Shown here in pieces: positions 29,101-40,540 of a stretch of DNA of 64,000 nucleotides. The stretch comes from Hanleya hanleyi. Lineage: Eukaryota > Mollusca > Polyplacophora > Lepidopleurida > Hanleyidae. The notes under the pieces are model-generated. The model saw only the letters and a program-made list of their open reading frames with translations, searched no databases and was not told where the DNA came from. A program made the position numbers and the translations under genes. The stretch spans positions 50,489 through 114,488 of the forward strand of contig JAVTVY010025252.1 in assembly GCA_036873755.1 (NCBI GenBank), written 5' to 3'. Within the stretch, counting starts at the first letter, position 1, and each line of letters begins with the position of its first letter.

Positions 29101-30430
29101 ACGAAACGTCCACCAGCAGAATCTCGCCATATACAGGTAAAAATTACAACACATATAAGGGAAGTGGGAAGAGGTGCCGACATACTGACTGCGTCACATG
29201 ACTTCACAGAATAGTCTTCTGGTAAACCTATTCTAAAAGCACATACCAAGACTCTAACGACTCGTGATATGTGTTGTATCTCAGGTACGCTTTTATTGTA
29301 CCTGTTCATGTGGCAACTTGGATGATATGACCACACGGCCCCTAGCACCGGCATAAGCGGTATTAGATAGAAATTTAGAGAGCTATGATGGAAATGCTCT
29401 GACAACTCGTATATTGGTAATTGGTGAGCTGTTTCGCTGTGACAACTCGTACACTGGGGATTGGTGAGCTGTATCGTCGTCAGATGAAAATGACGGCATT
29501 TAACACAAAAGACTAATCTGTAAGGCCCGATGTCGACCCAGCATCAACTTCCCACAAATGCCAACATATATCAAAGACCAAAAGGTCTGTACAGGGGCGG
29601 GCCTCGGGGACGAAACGTCCACCAGCAGAATCTCGCCATATACAGGTAAAAATTACAACTCATATAAGGGAAGTGGGAAGAGGTGCCGACATACTGACTG
29701 CGTCATATGACTTCACAGAATAGCCTTCCGGTAAACCTATTCTAAAGCACATACCAAGAATCTAACGATTCTTGATATGTGTTGTATCTCAGGTACGCTT
29801 TTATTGTACCTGTTCATGTGGCAACTTGGATGATATGACCACACGGCCCCTAGCACCGGCATAAGCGGTATTAGATACAAATTTAGAGAGCTATGATGGA
29901 AATGCTCTGACAACTCGTATACTGGTAATTGGTGAGCTGTTTCGCTGTGACAACTCGTACATTGGGGATTGGTGAGCTGTATCGTCGTCAGATGTAAATG
30001 ACGGCATTTAACACAAAAGACTAGTCTGTAAGGCCCGATGTCGACCCAGCATCAGCTTCCCACAAATGGCAACATATATCAAAGACCAAAAGGTCTGTAC
30101 AGGGGGCGGGCCTCGGGGACGAAACGTCCACCAGCAGAATCTCGCCATATACAGGTAAAAATTACAACACATATAAGGGAAGTGGGAAGAGGTGCCGACA
30201 TACTGACTGAGCCACATGACTTCACAGTATAGTCTTCCGGTTAACCTATTCTAAAGCACATACCAAGAATCTAACGATTCGTGATATGTGTTGTATCTCA
30301 GGTACGCTTTTATTGTACCTGTTCATGTGGCAACTTGGATGATATGACCACACGGCCCCTAGCACCGGCATAAGCGGTATTAGATAGAAATTTAGAGAGC
30401 TATGATGGAAATGCTCTGACAACTCGTATA
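26146..30430 (-). repeat. tandem array of a 509-bp unit, about 8.4 copies
   Basis: The word ATGTCGA(C/T)CCAGCATCAAC recurs at about 26472, 26988, 27495, 28004, 28513, 29021, 29530 and 30038, giving a spacing of 507-516. Units are very similar, with a few indels; the first copy lacks about 50 bp after ACTGGCAGAGCCACA. Each unit holds GGGACGAAACGTCC, an internal direct duplication of about 40 bp (GACAACTCGTA..TTGGTGAGCTGT), a short hairpin AGGTACGC..GTACCT, and inverted ACAACACATAT/ATATGTGTTGT. The short frames repeated in each unit are by-products of the repetition. Orientation is given as - because the related retroelement tail reads on that strand. Confidence 0.95.
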
Positions 30431-30443
30431 TGACATGATAATG

Positions 30444-30525
30444 ACGGGACTCGACCAATTATCAGCACTAGAATCTGTGCTATACTAAGTTAGTGTAATT
30501 CCAAAATAACGAAATACTGTTATAC
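30444..30525 (+). repeat. SINE body at right edge of the array, inverted to the left copy
   Basis: GACGGGACTCGACCAATTAT, CAGCACTAGAATCTGTG and TAGTGTAATTCCAAAATAAC match the reverse complement of 25895..25985. The tRNA head is missing; the array occupies its place. Confidence 0.75.
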
Positions 30526-30789
30526 GATCACTCACTTTCTAAATGACAAAAATATCTTCATATAATTCTTAGTTACACATCAATTGGTTACACTTGATCA
30601 ATATAAATTTAGATATCTTAAATGTATAAATTGTATAGCTGAAAACATAAGGTGGAAATTTATTTTGGCTTACGGGAAGCATCTATCTGTATAATTATAT
30701 GTAACAGAATACATTTTAACAATTCATTTTCCAACCTTCAGAGAATTACATTGATGACCATAACATTCATGTCATTAAAATTTATTACA

Positions 30790-30872
30790 CATTGAACCAA
30801 AACGAGTCTTAAATTTCCAAATTCGGTGGGTTTGATCCTAAACGATACTGAAAAATCGTTTTGGTTAAAGGT
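30790..30872. repeat. small hairpin sequence
   Basis: TTGAACCAAAACGA near 30792 pairs with TCGTTTTGGTTAAA near 30855. It resembles the hairpin MITEs at 24049 and 49161 in its AACCAAAA arm only. Confidence 0.4.
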
Positions 30873-30965
30873 GGAATATTTTATAATTTACAAATATGTC
30901 AAAACGCATGGAATGCTCTGCACGGCTGTAGTTCACCGCCATTCGGCACATGATTCCTCCAGATG

Positions 30966-31036
30966 AAAATTGTAACAGCTGTTTGGCCGAATGGTTATAG
31001 AGTGTCGGACCAAAGATTAAATGAACGGCAGCTTTT
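30966..31036 (+). repeat. tRNA-like sequence (Ser/Leu type, SINE or pseudogene)
   Basis: TTTGGCCGAATGGTTATAGA (A box), then TTTTGGGTTCGAAACTCCCA (B box and T-arm, with one extra base). Ends do not pair as an acceptor stem, so it is probably not a working tRNA. Confidence 0.5.
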
Positions 31037-32046
31037 GGGTTCGAAACTCCCAAAAAATTGTTTTCATTTTTCTTTTTTCTCCCATTTTGATTTTGAACTT
31101 AAAAACTGAAGTAATGACGTGAAATAAAGACAGATAACCGCTAACGCAAATAATAGTTTATGTTATTATAATTCGCAAATAGAGTTGCACACACACACAG
31201 CCACTCCACTTGTTTATTCAGTGTGAATGTACTGAATATGATAGGATATATGGTAGTACTGTTTCAGCAATCGTACTTGCATGGGTCTTAAGCTACACAG
31301 AACGTTCACAAGAATTATCATGTCATAAAGTAGATTATGGCAGCCATTTTTGATCGCCAGTTTGAGACATTCAATTGAAAAAAGATATTTTGGTAATAAC
31401 AAGCTTCGTAATCAGAATGGTCGAATTGACATAAAATATCTAAAAGATTTTGTAACAGAAAATGCCTTAGGGTGTTGAAATTTCCCAAATATCCATCTGT
31501 CTATGACAGCCAGTGCAAAGTACATGTATCACCAGACGATAATATATATAGATGTCTGGTCATTATATAGCTACAATCAAATCACATGAACAGAATGTGG
31601 GTTAAAAATGATCGGTTGGTGAATACATGTAAAATGTGCCAGTGTATATTTTAGTACCAGAGCTGTTGAGATCGGGCGTGACATGTCAAAAGAATGTAGA
31701 TATGAGTTTATATTAGCCGTAACTGAACAAATAAAGCAACTTTATCCTCTGGTACTCAATGCCACTCAATACTCTCTACTAATAAATTTGAAATGTATGT
31801 TAGTATGTAATTAGCCACTCAGTTATAACAACTCGATGATACAGCATAGCAAAGTGGCCTGACCAAAACAACCCACTCGCACTCTGGTACTGGAATGTGA
31901 ACGACACGAGGGTCAAGATCAAGGACGCTTTTGTTATTGTAATATCACGACCCTTGTTTTGCGGTTGAGAGTAAGTTCTACATGTATGTCTATGAACATC
32001 ATATTATATCCATTCTCTTCAGAATGGATTTCTTCTTTCCATGCAG
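31037..32046. other. intergenic or intron before the orphan SLC5 exon
   Basis: No exon recognised although this is where earlier exons of a third SLC5 copy would be sought. Confidence 0.4.
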
Positions 32047-32094
32047 TATACATGGAGATAGTTCTGTATGGTCCAGCCGTTACTCTGGAGGCGG
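32047..32094 (+). CDS. orphan SLC5 exon, third copy (YMEIVLYGPAVTLEA)
   Basis: 48 bp. Strong acceptor (ttcttctttccatgcag) and donor gcgg|gtaagt. Reads with a preceding base as VYMEIVLYGPAVTLEAG, which matches the family helix pattern Y-M-x-[IV]-V-L-Y-[AG]-P-A-x-x-L-x-A. This is an upstream exon relative to exon A and no equivalent is in the window for copies 1 or 2. No following exon was recognised on the + strand, so it is either the remnant of a third copy or the start of a gene with large introns. Confidence 0.6.
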
Positions 32095-32302
32095 GTAAGT
32101 AATGCTCCAGTGGTGCCCTGATTTGGTTGTGTCCCTTGCTATATTATAAAATATTCTAGAAATCATCATTTGAAACTTTCAACTTTTGAAATAAAATCTT
32201 GCTTCATTTCCATTGTATTCCACTTCATCAAACGTTTCATCGCATCTGCGGAACGAGAAGAACGTGAGTCGAAATATTCTGACATTTGTGTGAATCTTAT
32301 TG

Positions 32303-32467
32303 GTTACAACACATATAAGGGAAGTGGGAAGAGGTGCCGACATACTGACAGTCACATGACTTCACAGTATAGTCTTCCGGTTAACCTATTCTAAAGCACA
32401 TACCAAGAATCTAACGATTCGTGATATGTGTTGTATCTCAGGTACGCTTTTATTGTACCTGTTCATG
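32303..32467 (-). repeat. partial array unit, solo
   Basis: Nearly identical to 165 bp of the 509-bp unit, from ACAACACATATAAGGGAAGT to TTTTATTGTACCTGTTCATG, then joins R1-like sequence. High identity implies recent separation from the array 1.9 kb to the left. Confidence 0.9.
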
Positions 32468-33223
32468 GTGTCATTTTGAGACTATTTGCTTAATTATACG
32501 CGCAGAGAGGCAAGCTATGATATGTCGTCAGGGAGTACTATCTTCGTTTTTTTCTGTCAAATGTTTCCCCCGCATTTTTCTTGCGTAAAAGGGAATGAAA
32601 TTATAATATTTTGCCAAATCGGCCAGGCCTGATTCAACATTAATGATATTTTTCACGAAATATCTTCTTTATTTTGGTTGTTGACATTGATTTAGATACG
32701 CTACCTCGGGAGCTGTGATGACAGAACAGCTCAAACAAATAACTCTGATATTTATATATATGATGTTAACGGATGAGCATGGAGGACATCTGATGCAGTA
32801 AACGCCTCAACATGGGGTAAACCTGGTAATGCAAGAATAACCAGAGAAACTAACCTGTAATGCCCGACGGCTTAAAATTCGCACCAATTAAATTGAGGTA
32901 ATTAAATTATACGGTTGGTATATTTCTTTGTTCATATCATGTTTTATAATTGAATTGAATGAGTTTATTCACTAACGTCAAGGTAACATATACAGGCTGA
33001 ATGAGACAAATGATATAACATGTCGAAAATAATACCATTTCTGACGGGAATACAAGGGGATTTCTTCTATCCCAAAATAATATAATAATTATATCAATAA
33101 ATATACGTTAATATTGATGTGAAGTGATAAATGCTAATTATAAAGCTGAAAGGTATATGGACTTGAGATGGGAAGGAAATATCAAGAGAAAACGATGTAT
33201 AAACCATATTGAAATCATACAAG

Positions 33224-33450
33224 CGTCTAGTCCGTCATTCATAATTCAACCGTCGTCCATTAAAGAATATCCCCGTCCATAATCCAAAGACCTATTTCAT
33301 ATCCATATAACAGTATTAGCACCAAATTCAAAAAAGACAATCATAGTATACATAAACATAGGCTAGTTTCCTGCAAGAGAGAAGCGGTCAACAGTTTTCA
33401 ATGATGCCGACAAGACATCATGATGTTCCAAAAATATAAAATCCGTATCG
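33224..33450 (-). repeat. dispersed repeat family R2, reverse copy
   Basis: Matches 7065..7325: AAGCGTCTA.TCCGTCATTC, AAGACCTA, GAAGCGGTCAACAGTTTTCA. Confidence 0.75.
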
Positions 33451-33499
33451 CTGATCAGTATTCTTAATCCATAATAATCATTCTAAAGTCGTTATCTAG

Positions 33500-33780
33500 A
33501 GAATGGTGTATCTCAGTCACGCTTTGATTGTGACTGTTCATATGAGCAACATGAGGATCTTGAAGTACATGGGTTCATACGGCCCCTAGCCCCGGGTTAA
33601 GCGGAATTAGACACAAGTTACGAAACGTAACGCCATAGATCTTTCACGCTACGTTCGTATTTTGCAATCAGCATGCGATATGTATCGCCAAATTTGAGAA
33701 AATTTGAGTGGAGGCGCTTGGAGGAATAGCCCTGTTTTATAAGTTTCTGCAACAATGTTTTGTGACGTTGATTATATTAT
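33500..33780 (-). pseudogene. 3' end of a reverse-transcriptase element plus its tail
   Basis: On the - strand from 33780 the frame reads NQRHKTLLQKLIKQGY, then FLKFGDTYRMLIAKYERSVK and DLWRYVS followed by a stop. This is the same C-terminal helix region as 52610..52760. After the stop it continues into the tail (GGCTAGGGGCCGTATG..AAAGCGTGACTGAGATACA), which aligns with the 509-bp array unit. It ends about 40 bp before the SLC5 tail-exon relic. Confidence 0.7.
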
Positions 33781-33820
33781 ACCATATTCGTGTATGTGGA
33801 TGTTGATTGTATTTGGACAG

Positions 33821-33950
33821 GAGCCAAAAAAATAGAAGATATTGATCTTAAATCTCCCATCACGTCACAAGACTTTGCTATGGACGTGTTGAGTCCAATG
33901 TCGACGGTGATAGAGATTCTAACGACATGGCAGCATATGTGATAACACCG
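33821..33950 (+). pseudogene. frameshifted relic of SLC5 tail exon K
   Basis: 130 bp, against 134 in exon K at 16126..16259. Acceptor-like atttggacag, donor-like ccg|gttagt. The start matches exon K (GANKPEDVDPK against GAKKIEDIDLK). About 4 bases are then lost before ATCTCCCAT, which shifts the frame to an in-frame TGA. Identity with exon K resumes at the DNA level (GTGATAGAGATTCTAACGAC against GCGATAGGAATTTTAACGAC). It lies 1.7 kb after the orphan exon at 32047 and on the same strand. Confidence 0.75.
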
Positions 33951-36249
33951 GTTAGTACATATAGTTTTCAATCATACAAATACATTACTGCAATAAATAG
34001 TGTATCCTTGTTAAACACCACAAGTAATTGATAAATCGTACCAAAAACATTTTAATAATTCAGTATAAATTCAGTTAACCTTGAGCTATTTTACTAGGAT
34101 TTTTTTAGTATTAATATTACTCGAAATAATACTAAGTGACGAAGAAAGAAATGTCATTACCTTCAGAAATAGTAATACAAATTAACATGTTATTATAACG
34201 AGGAGAGGAAATAACAATATACAAATTAGATGTATCGGTAGATAGAGTGAGACGTCTGAACGACTGCTAAACCAGCAGGTTAAATAAGCTATTCCATAGG
34301 GATCAGCCTACACCCACGTGTATTGGTTGTTATTGAGGAGCATACGGGCGGCGCTATAGGACTTTAATTTCACGAATATCCTTCCCCCAGCCGTATTCAC
34401 ATTATGATTCTAAAGCTGACGCTCACAAATTCATTTCAATCCGGTAGATTTCCATTGCATGTAATCGTTTAAATGCATGATCAATCAAAAAACAGCAACA
34501 ATTGGTTAGACTATGATAGTACACTGTACAAACGTTTTGAACATACGAACAAGTAGATGAAGTCACATAGTTCAGGTGGATATAGAATCACCTGTAGTTC
34601 AGATTAGGTTTTTCGTCACTGAAAAGAGAACACTTACTTCCAGAAAGAACAGTTATTCCCAAGCACCATAGAAACAATAGTGTATCATGAGATACATGTA
34701 TCTTCCAGGTTTAAAACATTTAACTGACGATTGGATTGTGAAGAAAATTGACAGAAAACCCAGCAATTTACAGTTACCGTTAAGTTTCGTTGAATTACTC
34801 AACTTGAGTAAAATTAAATTACGCACTGAAATGAAGTTATATGTATATATGTTCCAGCTACGGGCGTGAAATACAGTAATACAGTTGATACAGTAATTAG
34901 CGACCGTGCATATAATGACATGTCTTGAATGTTTATGTACATCATCACATTGTTAGGCTCGAACGTATGCTTCCCATGTTTACAAAAGTACATTCCTGTG
35001 TTCATTGATCATTCGTGAGATTACAATGCGAATTTGAAGAAGAAGAAAAAAACACACTAAGTTTTCGTGTTTACATTCGTTTTCCAAAATCCCATAGTAT
35101 TAGTCTTACGGTGAATATAACACTATAACAGTCGCACTACGAGGCAAATTCCAGAAACTATTCAGCATGTATTCGGCTTCAGTAAGCCGAACAATTTCGC
35201 ATTTAAGATGGTATGCAAGATTCTATCGAGAGGGAGTGACAGTTACTGATTTGTTTTGGCTTATTGCAGTTTGAATCAGGTCTGTATCTGATTGAATGAT
35301 CAGACTGATAACCTTAGGTCAAATATGCACTTACCGTGAAAATATGATTAACCAAATGTCGTGATTTATGCAGGATAAATTGAAAGTAGATGAACAAGGA
35401 GAGACGAAGTGTGCATACGATCTGTCGTTGCAGATGAAACGAAAGTGGATACTCGAAATATTGAATATGTTCCTGAATTGCTAACAATTCACGTTTTCCT
35501 GTTTCTGCTTTAGTCAATCAAGCACATGATATATTAAACAATCAATGTGTCTCCTTTAGATTATGACACGGACTAGTTTCAAATGATCTGAAACAATAAG
35601 GAACAAGCAGTCAGACGATGCTAGGTCCCCCGACGGAATGGCAGCAATATTTTTTAGCATTGTTGTCTCAGGGGATTTACACGAGGGAGGCAACTGGCAG
35701 AATTATATCAATATTGCAGACTTCACAAAAATTTCAACTTTCTGCCAAGATATATTGGAGATACATATGCTCAAACACAATATATGAGGATCGGGCAAGG
35801 GCTAGTTTGGGAGATAGAGGGTGCGGCTCGGAACCCTGGGAGTGGGGACATGCTCTCCTTGAGGGTAGTGGTGGTGTACTGACATGAACGCCATAGAAAG
35901 CTCCCTGTACATGAACAATCGCACTGACAACTGCATGCCATCATCTGTCAGTCTGAAGACCAGCAAGGTTGAATTCAATTCAGTTCAGGAAATTGATCAT
36001 ATGCACAGTGTGCACCCGAACTTTAGGAACTCAGTTGTAATTAATATAGTAAGTTACATGTGTGAACGCAAATGGTTCGTGCTGAAGCTTTGGGGTAAAT
36101 CATATGATGTGGAATGCAATTATTTGATAGCGAAATTGACGGAAATGTTGTCCTTCATTTAAGATGTTTGCCACGAAATTAAAAAAAAAATTCCCCTCCC
36201 GTAATTTCATATTATACTTCTGAAATAAAATATGGTTCATGCAAAGCTT
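33951..36249. other. intergenic, nothing firm seen
   Basis: Several frames of 60-92 codons are open here (for example 35618..35887 and 35884..36162 on +) but none resembles a known family or has convincing splice context. No tandem repeats seen. Confidence 0.4.
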
Positions 36250-36295
36250 TAGAGTAAATCATATGATGTGGAATAGAATGATTTCATAGCAAAAT

Positions 36296-36875
36296 TGAAG
36301 GCCCATTTTAACTGGTACGGACAAGAAAAAGAGAAGCTCAGTGGCGCCACCTTCAGGCAGATGTTGGTGAAATGCAGTAGCAACCGGCGTCTTGTCGCAA
36401 GGAATACGTATGCTGAATTTCTGGAGAATCCAACAAAGCATTTGGAAGTTATCGCTTGCAAAGACATCCACGGACAGGAATGGACATGAAGAAGCGAGAC
36501 CCAGTGGCGACACCTTCAGGCAGATGTTGCTGAAATGCAATAGCAGCGGCTTAGCCGGTGTCTTATCGTAAGGAATGCGTATGCCGAATTTCGGGAGAAT
36601 CCGACAAAGCATTTGGAAGTTATCGCTTGTAAAGAATTCAAACTGACATCCCCGGACACAAAGAACGAAGACCCATTTTGACCCAGTGGCGCCACGTTCA
36701 GGCAGATATTGCTGAAATGCAATACGGACTGGCGTCTTGTCGCAAGGTATGCGTATGTCGAATTTCGGAAGAATCCAAGAAAGCGTTAGGAAGTTATCGC
36801 TTGCGGAAAATTCGAACAAACATGCACGGACGTACACGGTCATCCGCGGACACAAAGAAGCAAGAACCATTTTAA
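36296..36875. repeat. three tandem units of 160-180 bp
   Basis: AGTGGCGCCACCTTCAGGCA recurs at about 36340, 36502 and 36683 with CGTATGCCGAATTT..GGAGAATCC and TTGGAAGTTATCGCTTG in each. The 203-codon frame on the - strand across it is a by-product: its peptide repeats with the DNA (PKFxIRIPxDKTP). Confidence 0.85.
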
Positions 36876-37010
36876 AGTCCCCGACCGCGTTGCGGTGGGG
36901 GACAATTACCGTACAATGGAAACTCGTTTTACGTAGTCTCCTTACAACGATATTATAACTGATTACAACTACTTTGAAGGCAAGCGTAGTACAATATTAG
37001 GGTTACTGAG

Positions 37011-37092
37011 ATGGGCCATACAACTAGACAATTTGCAATATAGTGTATTGATGGGTCATACAACTAGACAATTTGCAATATAATGTATTTGT
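37011..37092 (+). repeat. two-copy 44-bp tandem duplication
   Basis: CATACAACTAGACAATTTGC occurs twice, 44 bp apart, with flanks GATGGG and AATATA shared. Confidence 0.85.
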
Positions 37093-37261
37093 ATTTCGGG
37101 ATTTCATAATCTGGTTGATGAAAGAATGTTCTCCTTATCTTGATCGTCCTGTGGAACTCGTGAGACAACCCATCGGCGGATTAGATGAGAAACACACAGC
37201 GGATTAACCGTTTTCGGGTCAGTGGGTCCTAAAAAGAAGAAAAAACAGTAGGTGCATACAT

Positions 37262-37460
37262 CGTTAAGCACAACATATAAGGGTGGTGGGAAAGGATGAC
37301 AGCGTACCGATAAGCAGTCATATGACTCCACAGGCCATTATTCTGACTGCATATCTAAACACATCACAATATCCAAAAATGCTCCCTGTGATGATTTGTA
37401 TCTCAGCCACACTTTTACGGGTTGACGTGCATGTGAACATCTTGAGCGACATGAACACAG
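37262..37460 (-). repeat. diverged copy of the retroelement tail
   Basis: Blocks ACATATAAGGGTGGTGGGAA, CAGTCATATGACTCCA and GATTTGTATCTCAGCCACAC follow in the same order as in the 509-bp unit, with lower identity. Confidence 0.6.
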
Positions 37461-39650
37461 GACCTTTAAATATCTATGTATTATTAATGATGTAATAGAC
37501 ACAGATATCATATATGTTCGCATATATCACGAATAGTACGAATTTCAATTTAGTTACCAAACTGAAGAAATTCGTACTTTGCACGCTTCTTTCCTGAAAA
37601 CTGACAATGCTATAACAGTGTTAATGTATGTTATTGTTAATGCTCAATCACGTCCTGATTGTTTATTTTAGAGAATTGATTTCTGAATAGTAGTTGAATA
37701 TGCAATGTCTGTTTAATGTTTTTGGTTATTGCATCTTTATCTCGGTTTTCACACAACTAGATGACAAATGAACCTGTGTATGTAAGTTTGCGTTTTCAAT
37801 TGCATTGATTACTCAAGGAATTAGCTAAATGACACTTTTCACTGATGTTAATTTTTTTTGCGTAACGTTCAATACACTGTATGTCTAAAGTCGTGTGGTA
37901 TTCTTATTTCCGTGTTGAGATCTGTTAAGGAAGAGAGAGAGAAGGTCGTATAAACTCTTCATGGTAAATTTCAACGAAGGGAAATAACTAATGTAATCAA
38001 TTTCAGTTATTTGCTACTGTTTTAGTAACTCCTAGAACCAGATTAAGTTCTTTGTTACTGTATTAATAGCAGCTTGGTACCCATATATCAAACCTACCTG
38101 ATCTGGGGCGAGGGAACTTCCACCCCCCTCCTTTGTTTTTGCTCCAATCTCCGGAACGATGTAAAACTAAAGTATCGGCTTGGTAGCTTGTTATTAACAT
38201 GTATTTGTCGCTAAAACAAGAGCGGAAATGAGTAATATGGTTGTTTTAGAACGGACGCTATGAATTTATTCCGACAGACAAGGCTCTACGTTTAACTGTC
38301 TTTCCAGTTTGCTATTTTCAATTCAGAAGCGTATGCAAGAGAGTGCGGAGTTTTCAATAATTTCGGCGATACGCCATGAATTTCATATCCCCAATCCTGT
38401 ATCATTAATGACTATTCCTTACTCTCACGCCGAGCAATAGAGAGTCTTGTTATACACGATCCCTTCCTGAAAAGTAATAGTCCAAGAGGTCTTGCATGTG
38501 GAGTATATATATATATATCTCGCCTCGTAGCATTTGCTAAATCATGAGGGAAATACGACGCATCAATAATCAAAAGACCTATTTAGTAATGACAGTTATA
38601 GCACCTCGAAAATGCGATTTTTTCCTCAAAATAATCACTTTAATCCGGAGTAGTTGGTGCAATCGTCCTGTTTTAATAGGCTGGAATCTCATCACGATTG
38701 AACTAGGTCGTTATTCAAAACGATTGAAAATGAATTATAAAAACAACCCAGAATTATCGAGAGTAGTACGTCATTGCTCCGGTCGTATGGCAAGCCGTTT
38801 TACTTTTTATTCGGAATTTGCTGATATCATTAAATATTTGCTGATATCTTCAAATGATCTGATATCATCAAATGATTTGCTGATATCAGCCTAAATGTTA
38901 ATGCCTGCTCCCTTCGCGTCCTGTTGTTTGATAAATCAATTTATACCCACTCGTAAAGCCCTCTATCGACAGATCACATATAATATTTACTACTTAGAGA
39001 ATCAGAAAATATTAAACAGTAAATCATTCAGACACAATTACAGTGGTTTGGGTGATATAGGGAATATGTTTAATAGTCACCGGTATCAAAACACTATACT
39101 AATAAAACACAAGTAGAATCATCAATATAATGGCATGGGAATAAATATACAGTAGGGGAGGTACACTTTCTTATCGTGAATTATTAACATGTATACAGAT
39201 ATTCAATAGTTCAGTATCTGAATAAAAATGGGGTGAGGTTGGAGAGGAGTTGTAACGATTTAAGAAAAGTCGGCCAGCATGGAGCATGGAGGGTATATAT
39301 AAAGGGCAAAACGGGTACATGCCATAGTCGTATACTCCATCACTGATTGGCTTATAAGGCAGGAGATAAGGTATACCCACACATACAACATTAAACAAAC
39401 CTGTTTGATCCTTTACCGACCCCTAACAGGGGACAAAGCTCTCACGGTGCGATGAAGATAGAACTAACCAAGCTTCATAGATCCATATGGCTAGTTTTGA
39501 TCTTTATATGATGTGTGTACTTGTGTAATCATAAAGTCCTAAATCCGTTACAGATTGTAAGATTTGTGTGAGGGTATCTATCATGGTAGGCCGTCAGTGC
39601 CAAAACCTCGGTCATTTAGACCGCGGTGTAAATCGAACTTATACCGCGGT
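37461..39650. other. intergenic, little structure seen
   Basis: A 116-codon frame at 38544..38894 includes a short GATATCATCAAATGAT duplication at 38815..38893 and is not convincing as a gene. TATCTCGCCTCGTAGCATTTG near 38516 resembles part of the reverse-transcriptase element. Confidence 0.4.
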
Positions 39651-39689
39651 GTAAATCGAATTTATACCGCGGTGAAAATATTTTTGACT

Positions 39690-39838
39690 TGCAATGCAAG
39701 AGTGCGCGCAATGCAAGCATCACTCGCAATGCAAGGATCCGCACAATGCAAGGATCACTCGCAATGCAAGGATTGCGAGTGAATTTAATTTATTTAATGT
39801 AAATATTTTTGACTCGCAATGCAAGGATCCGCGCAATG
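39690..39838 (+). repeat. short minisatellite (TCGCAATGCAAGGATCC)
   Basis: About eight degenerate copies of a CGCAATGCAAGGATC-type word of 15-18 bp, interrupted by an AT-rich stretch at 39780..39815. Confidence 0.85.
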
Positions 39839-40397
39839 TGAGGAAAAAATATGTTTCATGCTTTTATTTTTATGTATATAGGATGCGGCATAGGTCAAAA
39901 TGCACTGTTTTCTTGCCATGTCGCGACCGCCTCAACATAACGATTGTCTCGCGATTTGAAACGCACCGACACAAAATGACCGAGTATATACAGATAAACG
40001 AATAGAAAACAAGAGGAGATATTGCATATAGCGCTTGATTTTAGCGAGTAATGAGGTCGCTCCCTTATATATTCATATTCACATCAAATGCCTACTAAAT
40101 ATTTCGGTGCTAATAGTGGCGTACGAAAAAGGTGATTCCATTTGATATTTTGAATGTTCTGTCTCATCTGAGGAGAGAGTTTCATTTTTATCAGTGGCCA
40201 ATGTTTACTCTTTCCCATGTGTACCAGTTTAATTTCTGTCCTTAAGTCTTTAGAGTAATTGGAGTGCTTTTTGTCTCAGAAATCGATTACACGGTTCGGT
40301 ATGATTGTTTTGAATTAGACTGAACAAAGCTACATACAGGTCTTCTCTCGATATTTGTTCCCATAAATCGTCGTTGATCTGGATGGACCAAAGGCTC

Positions 40398-40540
40398 TTA
40401 TGAGTTGAGCTGTGTTTCACTCCAGATCGCTGATGGTGAGTTTCCTTCTGCATTGCATGGAATATATATATATTTACATACATCATTTTCAAAACATTGA
40501 TAGATCTGTATTGTTGAACGATAAAACAACTGTTCTTTAC
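40398..40540 (-). CDS. possible C-terminal end of SLC5 copy 2
   Basis: After exon J' the frame stays open for 47 more codons to a stop at 40398..40400. There is also an AG acceptor (ccatgcaatgcag) at 40448 that would splice J' to a 50-bp exon in the same frame, because the would-be intron is 93 bp with no in-frame stop. Either way the protein would end SAIWSETQLNS. This resembles neither copy 1 tail exon, so it may be chance; the true tail exon may have been lost. Confidence 0.25.

Noticed and set aside
26442..30232. Repeated 64-72-codon ORFs on both strands
   Set aside because: They recur once per 509-bp unit because the DNA repeats; the frames overlap on opposite strands and no family resemblance is seen.
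26146..30430. CRISPR-like array
   Set aside because: Units are 509 bp and uniform throughout, without short direct repeats and unique spacers, and the context is a eukaryotic intron-rich locus.
36259..36870. 203-codon - strand ORF
   Set aside because: It lies wholly in a three-unit tandem repeat and its peptide repeats with the DNA; unit lengths differ and stops are simply rare in this composition.
38544..38894. 116-codon ORF
   Set aside because: Contains a GATATCATCAAATGAT duplication near its end, has no family resemblance, and follows a fragment similar to the RT element.
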